In this document: positions 10,063 to 19,642 of the stretch, in pieces | How the letters are laid out: every line of letters starts with the position of its first letter | How positions within the stretch are numbered: the stretch's first letter is position 1 | Assembly (NCBI RefSeq): GCF_026213295.1 | Contig: NC_079418.1 | Location: 6,495,479 to 6,559,478, forward strand | Direction: 5' to 3' | DNA from: Gadus chalcogrammus | Taxonomy: Eukaryota; Chordata; Actinopteri; Gadiformes; Gadidae | Length of the DNA: 64,000 bases | Position numbers and translations under genes: made by a program | The notes under the pieces: model-generated | What the model was told of the DNA's origin: nothing | Database searches by the model: none | Seen by the model: the letters and a program-made list of their open reading frames with translations, nothing else

Positions 10063-12785
10063 AAAGTCAAAGTCAAAGTGTGTTTATTGTTGCATGTACC
10101 AAATTGCTTCAGCACAGCAAAATTCTTACGACTTGGCAAGCATCATTCATCTACGCAGTAGACGTCATACATATAACATAAAACTCTATAACACTATGAC
10201 AATAAAACATATAAAATGTAACATTAACATACAACAATTTAAAAAACAACATATATCTCTGTAGCACTATGACATTATAACAATATAACATTAACATTCA
10301 ACAATTAGAGTACAGTAGAAGGGCTAGCAGCAGTTTAAGTGTGAATAGAGAATAAGTTAAAAAGAAATGTTAAGGATAAGTTAAAAGTTTTTAAAATTGT
10401 GCAAATATATCTATGAAGTGAATTGTATGAGTGGGGGAGCAGGGAGTAGGTGGAGGTGGCAACTGTTCAGAGGTTCAGTGTTTCTGATTCAGAAGCCTTA
10501 CAGCCAGGGGGAAAAAGCTATTTGTGAGTCTGGTAGTCCGTGTTCGGATGCTCCGGTAGCGTCTACCAGACGGCAGCAATGAGAACAGTCCATAGCCTGG
10601 ATGGCTGTTGTCCTTTAGAATCTTTTTTGCTTTCCTCAGGCATCTACTGTTGTAGATGCCTTGCACAGAGGGGAGATGGCTGCCGGTGATACGCTCCTCT
10701 GTCTTCACCACCCTCTGCAGGGCCTTGCGGTCGGCAGCGGAGCAGCTACCATACCAGGCAGTGATGCAGCCTGAGAGGATGCTCTCAATGGTGCATCTGT
10801 AAAAGTTTGTTAAAGTTTTTGAAGCATGCCAAACTTCTTGAGTCTCCTCAAGAAGTATAGCCGCTTCTGTGCAGTTTTGACTGCTGAACCTGCCTGCATG
10901 GACCAGGTTAGGTCATCCTTGATGTACACACTGAGGAATTTGAAGTTGGAGACTCTCTCCACTTCAGCTCCCTCGATGTGTATGGGGTCCTGACCCCCCC
11001 TCTGCAGCTTCCTGAAATCCACGATCATTTCCTTGGTTTTGCAGACATTGAGAGACAGGTTGTTGTCTTGGCACCATTCTGCCAAGACCCTTACCTCATC
11101 TCTATAGGCGGTCTCATCGTTGTTAGAGATGAGACCCAGGATGGTAGTGTCGTCTGCAAACTTCAGGATGATGTTGGAACTGTGTGTTGCCACACAGTCA
11201 TGCGTGTACAGGGAGTACAGGAGGGGACTGAGTACGCAGCCCTGGGGGGCCCCGGTACTCAGGGTCAGTGAGGAGGAGGTGTGGTTGCCCATTCTCACCA
11301 CCTGGGGTCTGCTCGTCAGGAAGTCCAGGATCCAGTTGCACAGGGGTGTTTTAAGACCCAGGCCCCTGAGCTTCGGGACGAGCTTGGCAGGCACAATAGT
11401 GTTGAATGCTGAGCTGTAGTCCACAAACAGCATCCTCACATATGTGTTGCTCTTTTCCAGGTGGGAGAGGGTGGCGTGTGTAGCTAGGGCAATGGCATCG
11501 TCTGTTGATCGGTTTGGACGGTATGCAAACTGAAAGGGGTCCAGGGTGTTGGGAAGGGTAGAGCAGATGTGGGTTCTGACCACCCGCTCAAAGCACTTCA
11601 TAATTGTGGAGGTCAGTGCTACAGGGCGGTAGTCATTCAAGCAGGTTATTGATGTTTTCTTTGGTATGGGGATGATGGTGGCCTGCTTGAAGCAGGTGGG
11701 GACTTCAGACAGATGCAGTGATAAGTTGAATATGGAGGTGAATACCTCCGCAAGCTGGTCCTGGCACCCCCTGAGAACGCGGCCTGGGACTCCATCGGGC
11801 CCCGATGACTTCCGGGGGTTCACCCTTTGGAGCTCTTTCCTCACGTCAGCCACGGTCAGGGACAGAGTGTAGTCGTCCTGGTCCTCGGCCAGTCTTGCTG
11901 AAGGAAGGGGGTTGGTTGCCTCAAACCTTCCGTAAAAGATGTTGAGGTCGTCAGGGAGAGAGGCGGCAGGCTGATCATCACTGCTATTTCTCCCTTTATA
12001 GCCAGTGATGTGTCGCAGGCCACCCCACAGGCGTCGGGGGTCAGAGCTGAGGTAGGTGGACTCCAGCTTGTCCCTGTATTCTCTTTTTGCATCTCTGATG
12101 GCCGTCCACAGGTCACATCTGGACTTCCCCAAAGCCTCCTGGTCACCAGAGTTAAAGGCAGAGGACCGTGCTTTGAGCTTAGCACGGACATTACCATTTA
12201 CCATTTACATTAATTACTCCGTTAAGTTCCTCTAACGCGCACGTTTTGTCCGCCTGCGGTGGAATGTATACTGCTGTGACAATAACGGAGCTGAATTCCC
12301 GTGGGAGGTAGAAGGGGCGAACTTTAATCGATAACAGCTCCAGGTCTGGTGAGCAGTGTGCTGAAAGTGCAGCAACATCCGAGCCCCAGCGAGAGTTAAC
12401 CATCAAGCATACCCCTCCTCCCCTTCTTTTACCTGACTCGGAAGTCCTGTCCTGCCGGTAGATGGAGAAGCCGGTCGGAGTGACGGCAGAGTCAGGCACC
12501 ATAGGATCCAGCCAGGTCTCGGTAAACGCCAGTACACAACAGTTTGCAATGGAAGTCAATCCGTGCGTGTAGCTCGTCCAGTTTATTGTCCAAAGATTGC
12601 ACATTCGCTAGTAGAATGCTTGGAAGCGGTGGGTTGCAGTATCTCGTCCGAGATCTGCACAGGATGCCGGCTCGCTTGCCTCTCTTCTTTCTCTTCCGTC
12701 GGCGTATTGGTAGGCATACCGGCGGTAAGACAAAGGAGTCACAGCAAGCACTCCGGTAAGTTGAGAAAAACTCAGTTTTAAGTGA
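10063..12785 (-). mobile_element. Rex1-like LINE copy 1, main block
   Basis: Minus-strand non-LTR retrotransposon inserted in the L2-like LINE. The 3' end is at the left, with a (TTTGAC)n tail against the target. Going 5'-wards: C-terminal SLLPSGRRYRSIRTRTTR (10475-10711); an open frame at 10810-12204 with RT blocks [54 protein letters not shown] and catalytic FADDTT; then endonuclease pieces FTETWLDPMVPDS and ANVQSLDNKLDELHARI (12204-12700). Defects: a frameshift near 10806, a deletion of the distal endonuclease at about 12204 and a frameshift near 12545. Not mobile by itself. A 4-bp GGTC target duplication is at 10059 and 17112. The element resumes at 16942 beyond an LTR insertion. Confidence 0.85.
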
Positions 12786-12790
12786 CGAAC
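12786..12790. repeat. left target-site duplication of LTR element
   Basis: CGAAC, repeated exactly at 16937-16941. Confidence 0.85.
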
Positions 12791-13395
12791 TGTTATGACT
12801 ATGGTCATTTCTTGTGTTCGTTCTGCTGTGTGCTTGTGTGCCCTGTGCTTTTTTCTCTTTCTCCTGACATGCATAAACGAGTGTGCCAGGACGCGGAGAT
12901 GATTGGTGGACGAGTTTCGAGCCCTGGCCTGTGGTTGGCTGCAGCCGGGAACCAACCACTACAAAGGAGCCAAGATGGCGGCCGTCTGAGGGCAGCCGGT
13001 TTTTCCCTCGTCCTCTTCCTCTTCCAACCGGCCACATTGTCGTTCTGTCTTGTGGGACATTACCTGATAGTTGAAAGTTAACGTGTGTGATCGTAAGGGT
13101 GGACTGCCAGTTTTGTTTACGGTGTTTTCTCTTGTTTTACTTAGATAGGGAGGTAAGATTTGTAGTTTGTTTTCTTAAAGCTAGTTTCTTACTTTCTAGA
13201 TAGGTTGGTGTTATTTGTTATTTTGGCCTTGGTCCGCCCTGAAGTTTATCTTGTATATCTATAGATTTATTTACCTTGCATAAATAAATCTTTCCTTCAC
13301 ACAACTGATGATTTGGGTTGTGGCTACTTGGGAGTTGAGGAAGACAAGGGCTCATTCATGTTAGGCCCTAGGCACCCCTAGACTGGGGCGTAACA
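12791..13395 (+). repeat. 5' long terminal repeat
   Basis: 605 bp bounded by TGTTA and TAACA, a perfect 5-bp inverted end. A TATA-like TTGTATATC lies near 13250 and AATAAA at 13283-13288. The last 12 bases (TGGGGCGTAACA) recur at 16925-16936, confirming the LTR edge. Confidence 0.85.
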
Positions 13396-13400
13396 TGAAT

Positions 13401-13413
13401 TGGGGGCTCGTCC
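13401..13413 (+). promoter_or_regulatory. primer binding site, tRNA-Pro type
   Basis: TGGGGGCTCGTCC, five bases after the LTR, is complementary to the 3' end of vertebrate tRNA-Pro (which ends GGACGAGCCCCCA). Proline primers are also used by murine-type retroviruses. Confidence 0.8.
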
Positions 13414-13504
13414 ATCTTCTTGTCGCGCCTCGTTTCCGGGAATTTTCGGTGAGTGTTTTTTCTGGTTAGTAGTTTTTTATTGGTGTGTGGGGGAATCGTG
13501 AATC

Positions 13505-16500
13505 ATGGAGTTTTCATTAGATGAGTTTGTGGTCAGTCCGTCTTTTGCTAAACTTGAGAAATGCAGAATAGCAGATCTTTTGATTGTGGCAAATTGTTAT
13601 AATGTGCAGGTGCAATACAGTGCCAGGAAAGCAGAGCTCAAACAGTTGATATGTGCAGAGTTGGTGGAGCAGGACGTCCTACCCAAAGCGGCTGATGCTG
13701 CTGCGGGTGACACGGCGAGTGACGCACCGATGGCAGAGGTGAAAGTGGCGGAAGCTGCGGGCATGTTTGCTGCTGGTGCGGAGCTTGGGCTGGTCACGGA
13801 TCCTCTCATGGGTACCATGACCACAGAGGATCTCCGCATAACCCTCCAAATAAAGGAGGTAGAGACCAGAAATAGACAGCTAGAGGTGCAAGCCATGCAT
13901 CTGCGTGTCAGGGCTCTCGAGCTTGAAAAAGGAGCCCATGTGGCCTCCACCCCGTTGTCACCTGTTGGCCGCAGCTCTGTTTCTGCTCCTGTTTTTGATA
14001 TTAGTAGGCACATTGCTTTAGTTCCTCCATTTCGTGAGTCTGAGGTTGACTCGTATTTCAGCGCTTTCGAGCGGATAGCTGCCGCCCTGAGTTGGCCCAA
14101 AGAGTTCTGGTCCCTTCTCCTCCAGTGTAAACTGGTGGGGAAAGCTCAAGAAGTATGTGCCAGTCTGTCTATTGAGGATAGTCTGGATTATAAGGTCTTG
14201 AAAAAGACTGTGTTGCAGGCCTACGAGCTGGTCCCCGAAGCCTATAGACAAAAATTTAGAAATAGTGAGAAAACTGCTAACCAGACATATGTTGAGTTTG
14301 TGCGTGACAAGAGCGTTTTGTTTGACAAATGGTGCCACGCGTGTAATGTTAACACTGTGGCGGAATTGAGAGAGCTCATTCTGCTCGAGGAATTTAAAAA
14401 GTGTTTGCCGGAACGAATTGTTGTCTATTTGAATGAACAAAAAGAGTCATCGGTGACAAAAGCAGCTGTGCTGGCTGATGAATTCATTCTAACTCACAAA
14501 AGCGTTTTTTCTATGCCGGCACCTCGTGGTTCAGATATGCCTGAGCGTAGAAATAGATCGCCAAAGCTGATGCGTAAAAGCACCTCACCAGCTGCGGGTG
14601 GCAGCCGCGAGTGTTTTTATTGCCATGAGCCCGGCCATTTGATCGCTGTTTGTCCGGCTCTTAGAAAAAGAGGACAATACAGGCATCCTAAACCTCCCGC
14701 AGGTGTGGGTTTCATAAACGCCGCATCCCCGCCTCTAAAACCCACAGAGTTGTTACCTAAACCAGAGGTACACGTGAAGGTTGACCCTCGTTTCAAGCCG
14801 TTCGTTTCTCACGGGTTTGTTTCGGTAACCGGCGAGGAATCGGATAAAGTGCCGGTAACCATTCTCCGAGATACAGCCGCCTATCATTCATTCCTGCTGG
14901 CTAGTGTCCTACCACTCTCAAACGACACTTCGTGTTCTTCTGATCTGCTAGTGTGGGGTATTAAAATGAGTGCACTTAACGCCCCACTTCACATGATCCA
15001 TTTACATTCACCGCTCGTGTCGGGACATGTGAAAGTTGCCGTGCTTCCACGGTTTCCGATTGATGGCATCTCGTTTATCTTAGGTAACGATTTGGCCGGA
15101 GGAAAGGTGTTTCCTCTGCCCGAAGTAATTAATGGTCCCATTTCAGTTGCGTCTGTTTGCTGCCCCGCCTCTGCATCTTCTGCTGTGTCGGTGCCCAACT
15201 TGTTTCCAGTGTGTGCAGTTACGCGCGCACAGGCTCGTAAATTGAGTGAAAATGTGGACGTGGGTGAATCCTTTATGGCTACATTAGATGAGGGTGAGCC
15301 CTCTTCAGTGTTTTCCGCTACTGAGTGTGAAAAGGTAAACTGTGTCAATGAGTCTGATCTCTTTCCTGCTGACAAGGACCTGAGTTTAAATGTGACCCGA
15401 GAGATTTTGATTGATGCTCAGAGAAATGATCCGTCCCTAACTTCGTGTCTGTCCTCTGTTGTAGCCGCTGAGGAAGACAGCAAACCCTGTGTGTTTTTTC
15501 TGGACAACGGTGTCTTGATGAGACGGTGGAGTCCCGACTCCAGTGAGGTACGCGTTGTTAATCAGGTGGTTGTGCCAACAGACTATCGAGCGCAAATTTT
15601 GAGTCTCGCACATGACTCCAGCTTAGCTGGCCACCTTGGTGTTAAGAAGACGTACCATCGTGTGTTGCGCAATTTCTTTTGGCCCGGGTTAAAAACCGAC
15701 ATAGTGAAGTATTGCCGCACCTGTCACACATGTCAAGTTGTGGGAAAGCCCAATCAACCGGTTCCTCCGGCCCCCCTGCACCCAATCCCGGTGCTTGGGG
15801 AGCCGTTTGAACGAGTGTTGGTGGATTGTGTGGGTCCGTTACCAAAAACGAAATCCGGACATCAATACATTTTGACGGTGATGTGCGCTGCAACGCGGTA
15901 CCCTGAGGCCATCCCACTGCGCACCATCAGAGCCAAGCCAGTTGTGAAAGCTCTCACTAAATTCTTCACAACTTTTGGTTTGCCAAAAACTATACAGAGT
16001 GATCAGGGCACAAATTTTATGTCCAAACTGTTTTCACAGGTAATGAGAGAGCTACAAGTTAAACATGTTACATCCAGCCCATACCATCCAGAGTCCCAAG
16101 GCGCACTTGAGAGGTTCCACCAAACATTAAAGTCCATGATGCGCAAATACTGCCTCGAGTCCAACAGAGAGTGGGATGAGGGCCTCCCTCTTCTGTTGTT
16201 TGCCGTGCGTGAAACTCCGCAGGAGTCTTTAGGTTTCAGTCCTTGTGATTTAGTCTTCGGCCATACTGTGCGCGGTCCCCTTCGGCTCCTCAAAGAAAAA
16301 TGGCTATCAGAGTCGCCAAAAACTGAGCATAACGTGCTGGATTATGTCAGTTATTTTCGTGAGCGTCTCAACTATGTGTGTCAGTTAGCCCGCGATAACT
16401 TGGCACAAAGTCAGACTAAAATGAAACTTCGCTATGATAAAAAGTTTGTCCTCCGTGTTTTCCAACCAGGTGAAAAAGCTTTGGTGCTGCTTCCGTTACC

Positions 16501-16957
16501 TGGATCCAGTTTGCAGTCTCGATTTTCAGGTCCATACACGGTGGAGAGAAAAATAAGTGAGACAGACTATGTTGTTCAAACTCCAGATCGGAAAAGAAAA
16601 TCCAGAGTATGCCATATTAACATGCTTAAGCGTTACTTTTCCAGAGTGAGTGATTCCCCGGCATCGCCTGTTGCGCCCGTGATGTCCGTGTCCGTTGCGC
16701 CTCCTCAGTACAATCTTGCCGATGATGGGTTGGCAGAGAAAAGTGGTTTGATGCCGACCGCTCGTTTGAGAAATTCAGAAATACTGAGTACCTTGGAGGG
16801 TTTTTTGTCCCATCTGTCTGCCTCAGCCCGTGCGGATATCATACATTTGATATCCGCACGGGCTGAGGCAGACAGATGGGACAAAAAACCCTCCAAGGTA
16901 CTCAGTATTTCTGAATTTCTCAAATGGGGCGTAACACGAACGAATTTCCAAAAGTGA
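13505..16957 (+). CDS. Gag-protease-integrase polyprotein of Gmr1-like element
   Basis: 1150 codons without interruption, ATG shortly after the primer site. Domains: Gag-like region, about residues 1-350, beginning MEFSLDEFVV; CCHC zinc knuckle C370-X2-C373-X4-H378-X4-C383; retropepsin-like region with ILRDTAA (D456) and later FILGNDLAGG; integrase zinc finger with HLGVKKTYH and CRTCHTC near residues 705-745; integrase core with D774 (LVDCVGP), D833 (QSDQGT) and E869, 35 residues after D833, so the DDE triad is complete; C-terminal SH3/chromo-like region with VLLPLPGSSLQSRFSGPY and RVCHINMLKRYF. The retropepsin triplet is D-T-A, not the usual D-T/S-G. The last 37 or so residues are translated from the palindrome and LTR stub and are not native. 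No RT or RNase H. Confidence 0.85.
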   Translation: MEFSLDEFVVSPSFAKLEKCRIADLLIVANCYNVQVQYSARKAELKQLICAELVEQDVLPKAADAAAGDTASDAPMAEVKVAEAAGMFAAGAELGLVTDPLMGTMTTEDLRITLQIKEVETRNRQLEVQAMHLRVRALELEKGAHVASTPLSPVGRSSVSAPVFDISRHIALVPPFRESEVDSYFSAFERIAAALSWPKEFWSLLLQCKLVGKAQEVCASLSIEDSLDYKVLKKTVLQAYELVPEAYRQKFRNSEKTANQTYVEFVRDKSVLFDKWCHACNVNTVAELRELILLEEFKKCLPERIVVYLNEQKESSVTKAAVLADEFILTHKSVFSMPAPRGSDMPERRNRSPKLMRKSTSPAAGGSRECFYCHEPGHLIAVCPALRKRGQYRHPKPPAGVGFINAASPPLKPTELLPKPEVHVKVDPRFKPFVSHGFVSVTGEESDKVPVTILRDTAAYHSFLLASVLPLSNDTSCSSDLLVWGIKMSALNAPLHMIHLHSPLVSGHVKVAVLPRFPIDGISFILGNDLAGGKVFPLPEVINGPISVASVCCPASASSAVSVPNLFPVCAVTRAQARKLSENVDVGESFMATLDEGEPSSVFSATECEKVNCVNESDLFPADKDLSLNVTREILIDAQRNDPSLTSCLSSVVAAEEDSKPCVFFLDNGVLMRRWSPDSSEVRVVNQVVVPTDYRAQILSLAHDSSLAGHLGVKKTYHRVLRNFFWPGLKTDIVKYCRTCHTCQVVGKPNQPVPPAPLHPIPVLGEPFERVLVDCVGPLPKTKSGHQYILTVMCAATRYPEAIPLRTIRAKPVVKALTKFFTTFGLPKTIQSDQGTNFMSKLFSQVMRELQVKHVTSSPYHPESQGALERFHQTLKSMMRKYCLESNREWDEGLPLLLFAVRETPQESLGFSPCDLVFGHTVRGPLRLLKEKWLSESPKTEHNVLDYVSYFRERLNYVCQLARDNLAQSQTKMKLRYDKKFVLRVFQPGEKALVLLPLPGSSLQSRFSGPYTVERKISETDYVVQTPDRKRKSRVCHINMLKRYFSRVSDSPASPVAPVMSVSVAPPQYNLADDGLAEKSGLMPTARLRNSEILSTLEGFLSHLSASARADIIHLISARAEADRWDKKPSKVLSISEFLKWGVTRTNFQK
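16765..16924. repeat. perfect 77-bp inverted repeat with 6-bp spacer
   Basis: 16765-16841 and 16848-16924 are exact reverse complements (checked base by base), around ACATTT-type loop bases. The left arm is native coding sequence (RNSEILSTLEGFLSHLSAS..). The right arm is its inverted copy, followed directly by the LTR stub. See findings. Confidence 0.97.
16937..16941. repeat. right target-site duplication of LTR element
   Basis: CGAAC, identical to 12786-12790. Confidence 0.85.
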
Positions 16958-17111
16958 CAGTCGATCATACTGAATGAGCGACAGTGCAGTACGTACAAAA
17001 AAACTAACAATAAAAACAATTATAAACATAAAGATGCGTAGTGCATGCGGAGCCATTGTCAGTGCGACCATCCATACGGCGCACCACATACGTCTCAGAC
17101 CTATCAAGTCA
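16942..17111 (-). mobile_element. Rex1-like LINE copy 1, 5' block
   Basis: Non-coding 170 bp between the LTR element and the resumption of the L2-like LINE. It is placed in copy 1 by position: the GGTC duplication of that LINE follows at 17112. Probably its 5' leader. Confidence 0.6.
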
Positions 17112-17115
17112 GGTC

Positions 17116-17915
17116 GTGGCCCCCAAGTCACTGCTCAGGAAGGTTGGGGATCTTCTGCTGGAAGTGGATGGCTGCCCTATCACCCCATCCCCCGTAGTCC
17201 GCAACCTGGGTGTCATCCTTGACCCCACCCTGTCATTTCAGCCTCATATCAACAACACCACAAAATCTGCATTCTTCCATCTGAGAAACATTGCAAGACT
17301 CCGACCCTCACTCTCAGACTCAGTCACTGAAACACTCCTCCACTGCTTCATCTCCACCCATCTGGACTATTGTAATTCCATCCTCACAGGTCTCCCCTCC
17401 AAAACCTTGGACCGACTGCAATATGTTCAGAACTCAGCTGCCAGGGTTTTAACTGGCACTAAGCCCTGGCAGCACATCACCCCCATCCTGATGCAGCTCC
17501 ACTGGTTACCTGTTAAGTCCCGGATCAAGTTTAAAATCCTCCTACTCACCTACAAGTCCCTGCATGCTCTGGCCCCCCGTTACCTCTCTGACCTCCTCCA
17601 TCCCTACACCCCCCTGCGGTCCCTCAGGTCTTCTGCTAAGGACCAGCTGGAAACCCCCCGCACCAGACTCAAGACCTTTGGGGACAGAGCCTTCTGCGCC
17701 TCTGCCCCCACTCTGTGGAATCTGCTCCCCCTCCATATCCGCTGTGCCACTTCAGTGGAGTCCTTCAAAAAGCTCATGAAGGCACACCTCTTCTTAGAGG
17801 CCTATGGCCTTTAACCTGCCCCCCCCCCCCCCCCCCCTGTGTACACCTCTTGTAAAGCGACCTTGGGTACCTTGAAAGGCGCTATATAAATTGAATTTAT
17901 TATTATTATTATTAT
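17116..17915 (+). mobile_element. L2-like LINE, C-terminal block and 3' end (right half)
   Basis: Encodes the end of the polyprotein: KSLLRKVGDLLLEVDGCPI, VRNLGVILDPTLSF, FISTHLDYCNSILTGLP, LHWLPVKSRIKFKILLLTYK and a final FKKLMKAHLF, with TAA at about 17812. Then a C-run, GCGCTATATAAATTG and an (ATT)n tail to about 17913, the usual 3' end of fish L2-like elements. Continues the frame broken at 10062. Confidence 0.85.
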
Positions 17916-18111
17916 ATGCTGGGTGGGTTGGGTCCTTCATGATGGAGGCTGCTCTGTCCTTGCATCTGGTGATGTAGATGGTTGACAGAGACGGCAAACT
18001 GCAGCCGATGATTCGCTGGGCGGAATTGACCACCGGCTGTAGTGCCTGCTTCTCTGCCACTGTGCAGCTGCAATACCACACAGTGATACAGGAAGTGAGG
18101 ATACTCTCCAC
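17912..18111 (-). mobile_element. Rex1-like LINE copy 2, middle block
   Basis: Minus strand encodes VESILTSCITVWYCSCT, LQPVVNSAQRIIG and CKDRAASIMKDPTHPAY, the Rex1-type region after RT. Its right edge CTCTCCAC (18104-18111) is repeated at 19643, so a DNA transposon split it. Confidence 0.8.
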
Positions 18112-19642
18112 CAGGGCCGGAGTGGGACTCATTTTCAGCCCTGGAGTTTCATGCCTCAGACTGGCCCACTTTAGATCACAACCTATCATATTAAAATAAT
18201 GTAATTATAACTTTACATGTTAAGCATACAATAGCGCACTGTTCCCTAAAGCCTTGTAATTCTGTGTATTTTTTCTAAAATAATTCCAATTCAGTGGAAG
18301 TAATGGTTGCTTCACAATGGGGATTTATTTCAACAAGAGTGCACATCTCCACCATTATTCTTTGCAACACAACATCCTTTTCAACAAATTATAAAAAGAA
18401 TAAATAAAATATGACATATTAAATTTGTATTTTTTGCACTCTGTAATAACATAATCAGAACTTATATTTCACAAATACAACATCAGCATGTCCTTATCTG
18501 CAATATCAAGCAAATTAGTGTTCAGATATCTAATCCTTAAAGTCAGCTCTCGTTTAGAGACATCTTCATGCACAGTGTTTTGTTTGTTTACAGCCTGCGC
18601 GCAACGTGATTCCCGGCCAAACGTTAGCGATTGGTTATGGCAGATCCAGAGTGGCACTGGGCAGATCCAATAGTTTTAAACTTCAACAGACACCCGCCTT
18701 CAAGTGAGTTAACGTTTGTCAATTGAGTAGGTCCAGACTCTCTGTGCAAATGAAATGAAGTAAGAGTCTGGTAGGACCAGGCTAGGTCTACACAATACTC
18801 TTCATTATATTAATTCTAATAACATTCACTTAATGAGCAATCCTACCTGCACACTCTAGACCTGTGGGCTCATGGCTGGTACTTGGTGATGCATCTTGTA
18901 TCTGAGGGGCTAGACAAAGTTTATGGCCAGTTATGTGGCGTCGCATCATAATATTATTTAAATTATGTAACGTTAGGTTAGACAGGCTATATGTTACAAC
19001 GCCACGCAATTCATTGACTTGACAGGCTAATTAATTCACTGGAACAGTGCAGGTAAAGTTGCATTTTGTTCAACATCTTGTCTTACCCGTTTCATTGTTT
19101 TTACATTGGTCGTTTTAGACCGCGAGCACGTTTGATTAAAAAAGCTGCCGATTTTTGCACATTTGGCTGCATGTGTCTCCAGGGCTTTTCACTTTTCAAT
19201 CCTCGCTTTTTCTGCGCCACCCTTGCTCTTTTTATTTTCCATTTTGCATTATTATTTTTCTTGCACTTCTGGGGTTGGAGCTAGACTACAAACACCACTG
19301 AGAGTGTGCGGTGTGCACGGACTTTACGTCAGGCTGCGTCTGCGTCTGTTTCTTGTTGGTGGGCGTGCCCTTAACCTGCGTCCGCGTCCCAGTTTAATTG
19401 ACATAATCAAACAGACCACCAACTCCCTGATATGATGACAGATGACAAAAGAAAAGAGCTGCAAGTGGAGACGGCCCAGCGACAGCGGTAACAGCATACA
19501 CGTGATACCCACTCAGTGCCATGACTGAACACCGGCACAAAATAAATAAAAATAATAATTGAACACCGGCCCTCGCGGCCCAAAAGTCAGACCGGCCCAC
19601 CGGGAATTGTCCCGGTCCTCCCGATTAGCCAGTCCGGGCCTG
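18112..19642. mobile_element. hAT-like non-autonomous DNA transposon
   Basis: 1531 bp. Ends CAGGGCCGGAGTGG and, reversed, CAGGCCCGGACTGG match at 12 of 14 bases. An exact 8-bp duplication CTCTCCAC flanks it (18104-18111 and 19643-19650), as for hAT elements. No transposase. It contains at about 18540-18789 a partial copy of the small MITE that is complete at 53002-53321 in atp1b1 intron 5 (shared CCAAACGTTAGCGATTGG, TAGTTTTAAACTTCAACAGA and the end GGTAGGACCAGGCTAG). Confidence 0.8.

Larger units (their letters stand above)
12791..16936 (+). mobile_element. LTR retrotransposon, Ty3/gypsy (Gmr1-like), 3'-aberrant
   Basis: 5' LTR 12791-13395, primer site at 13401, one long Gag-protease-integrase frame, then a palindrome and a 12-bp stub of the 3' LTR (16925-16936). 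Flanked by CGAAC on both sides. Integrase lies directly after protease, and the frame ends where reverse transcriptase should start, as in Gmr1-type elements, which carry integrase before RT. RT, RNase H and nearly all of the 3' LTR are missing, so it cannot replicate by itself. It sits inside Rex1-like copy 1. Confidence 0.85.

Noticed and set aside
10978..12213. Plus-strand open frames over Rex1-like copy 1
   Set aside because: Antisense to the reverse transcriptase frame; no domain.
13597..14440. Minus-strand open frames opposite the Gag region
   Set aside because: Shadows of the real + strand frame. They do not resemble known proteins, and the + frame has zinc knuckle, protease and integrase motifs.
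12791..16936. An endogenous retrovirus with envelope
   Set aside because: The tRNA-Pro primer site is retrovirus-like, but there is no envelope frame, and the integrase-before-RT order fits a Gmr1-type gypsy element.
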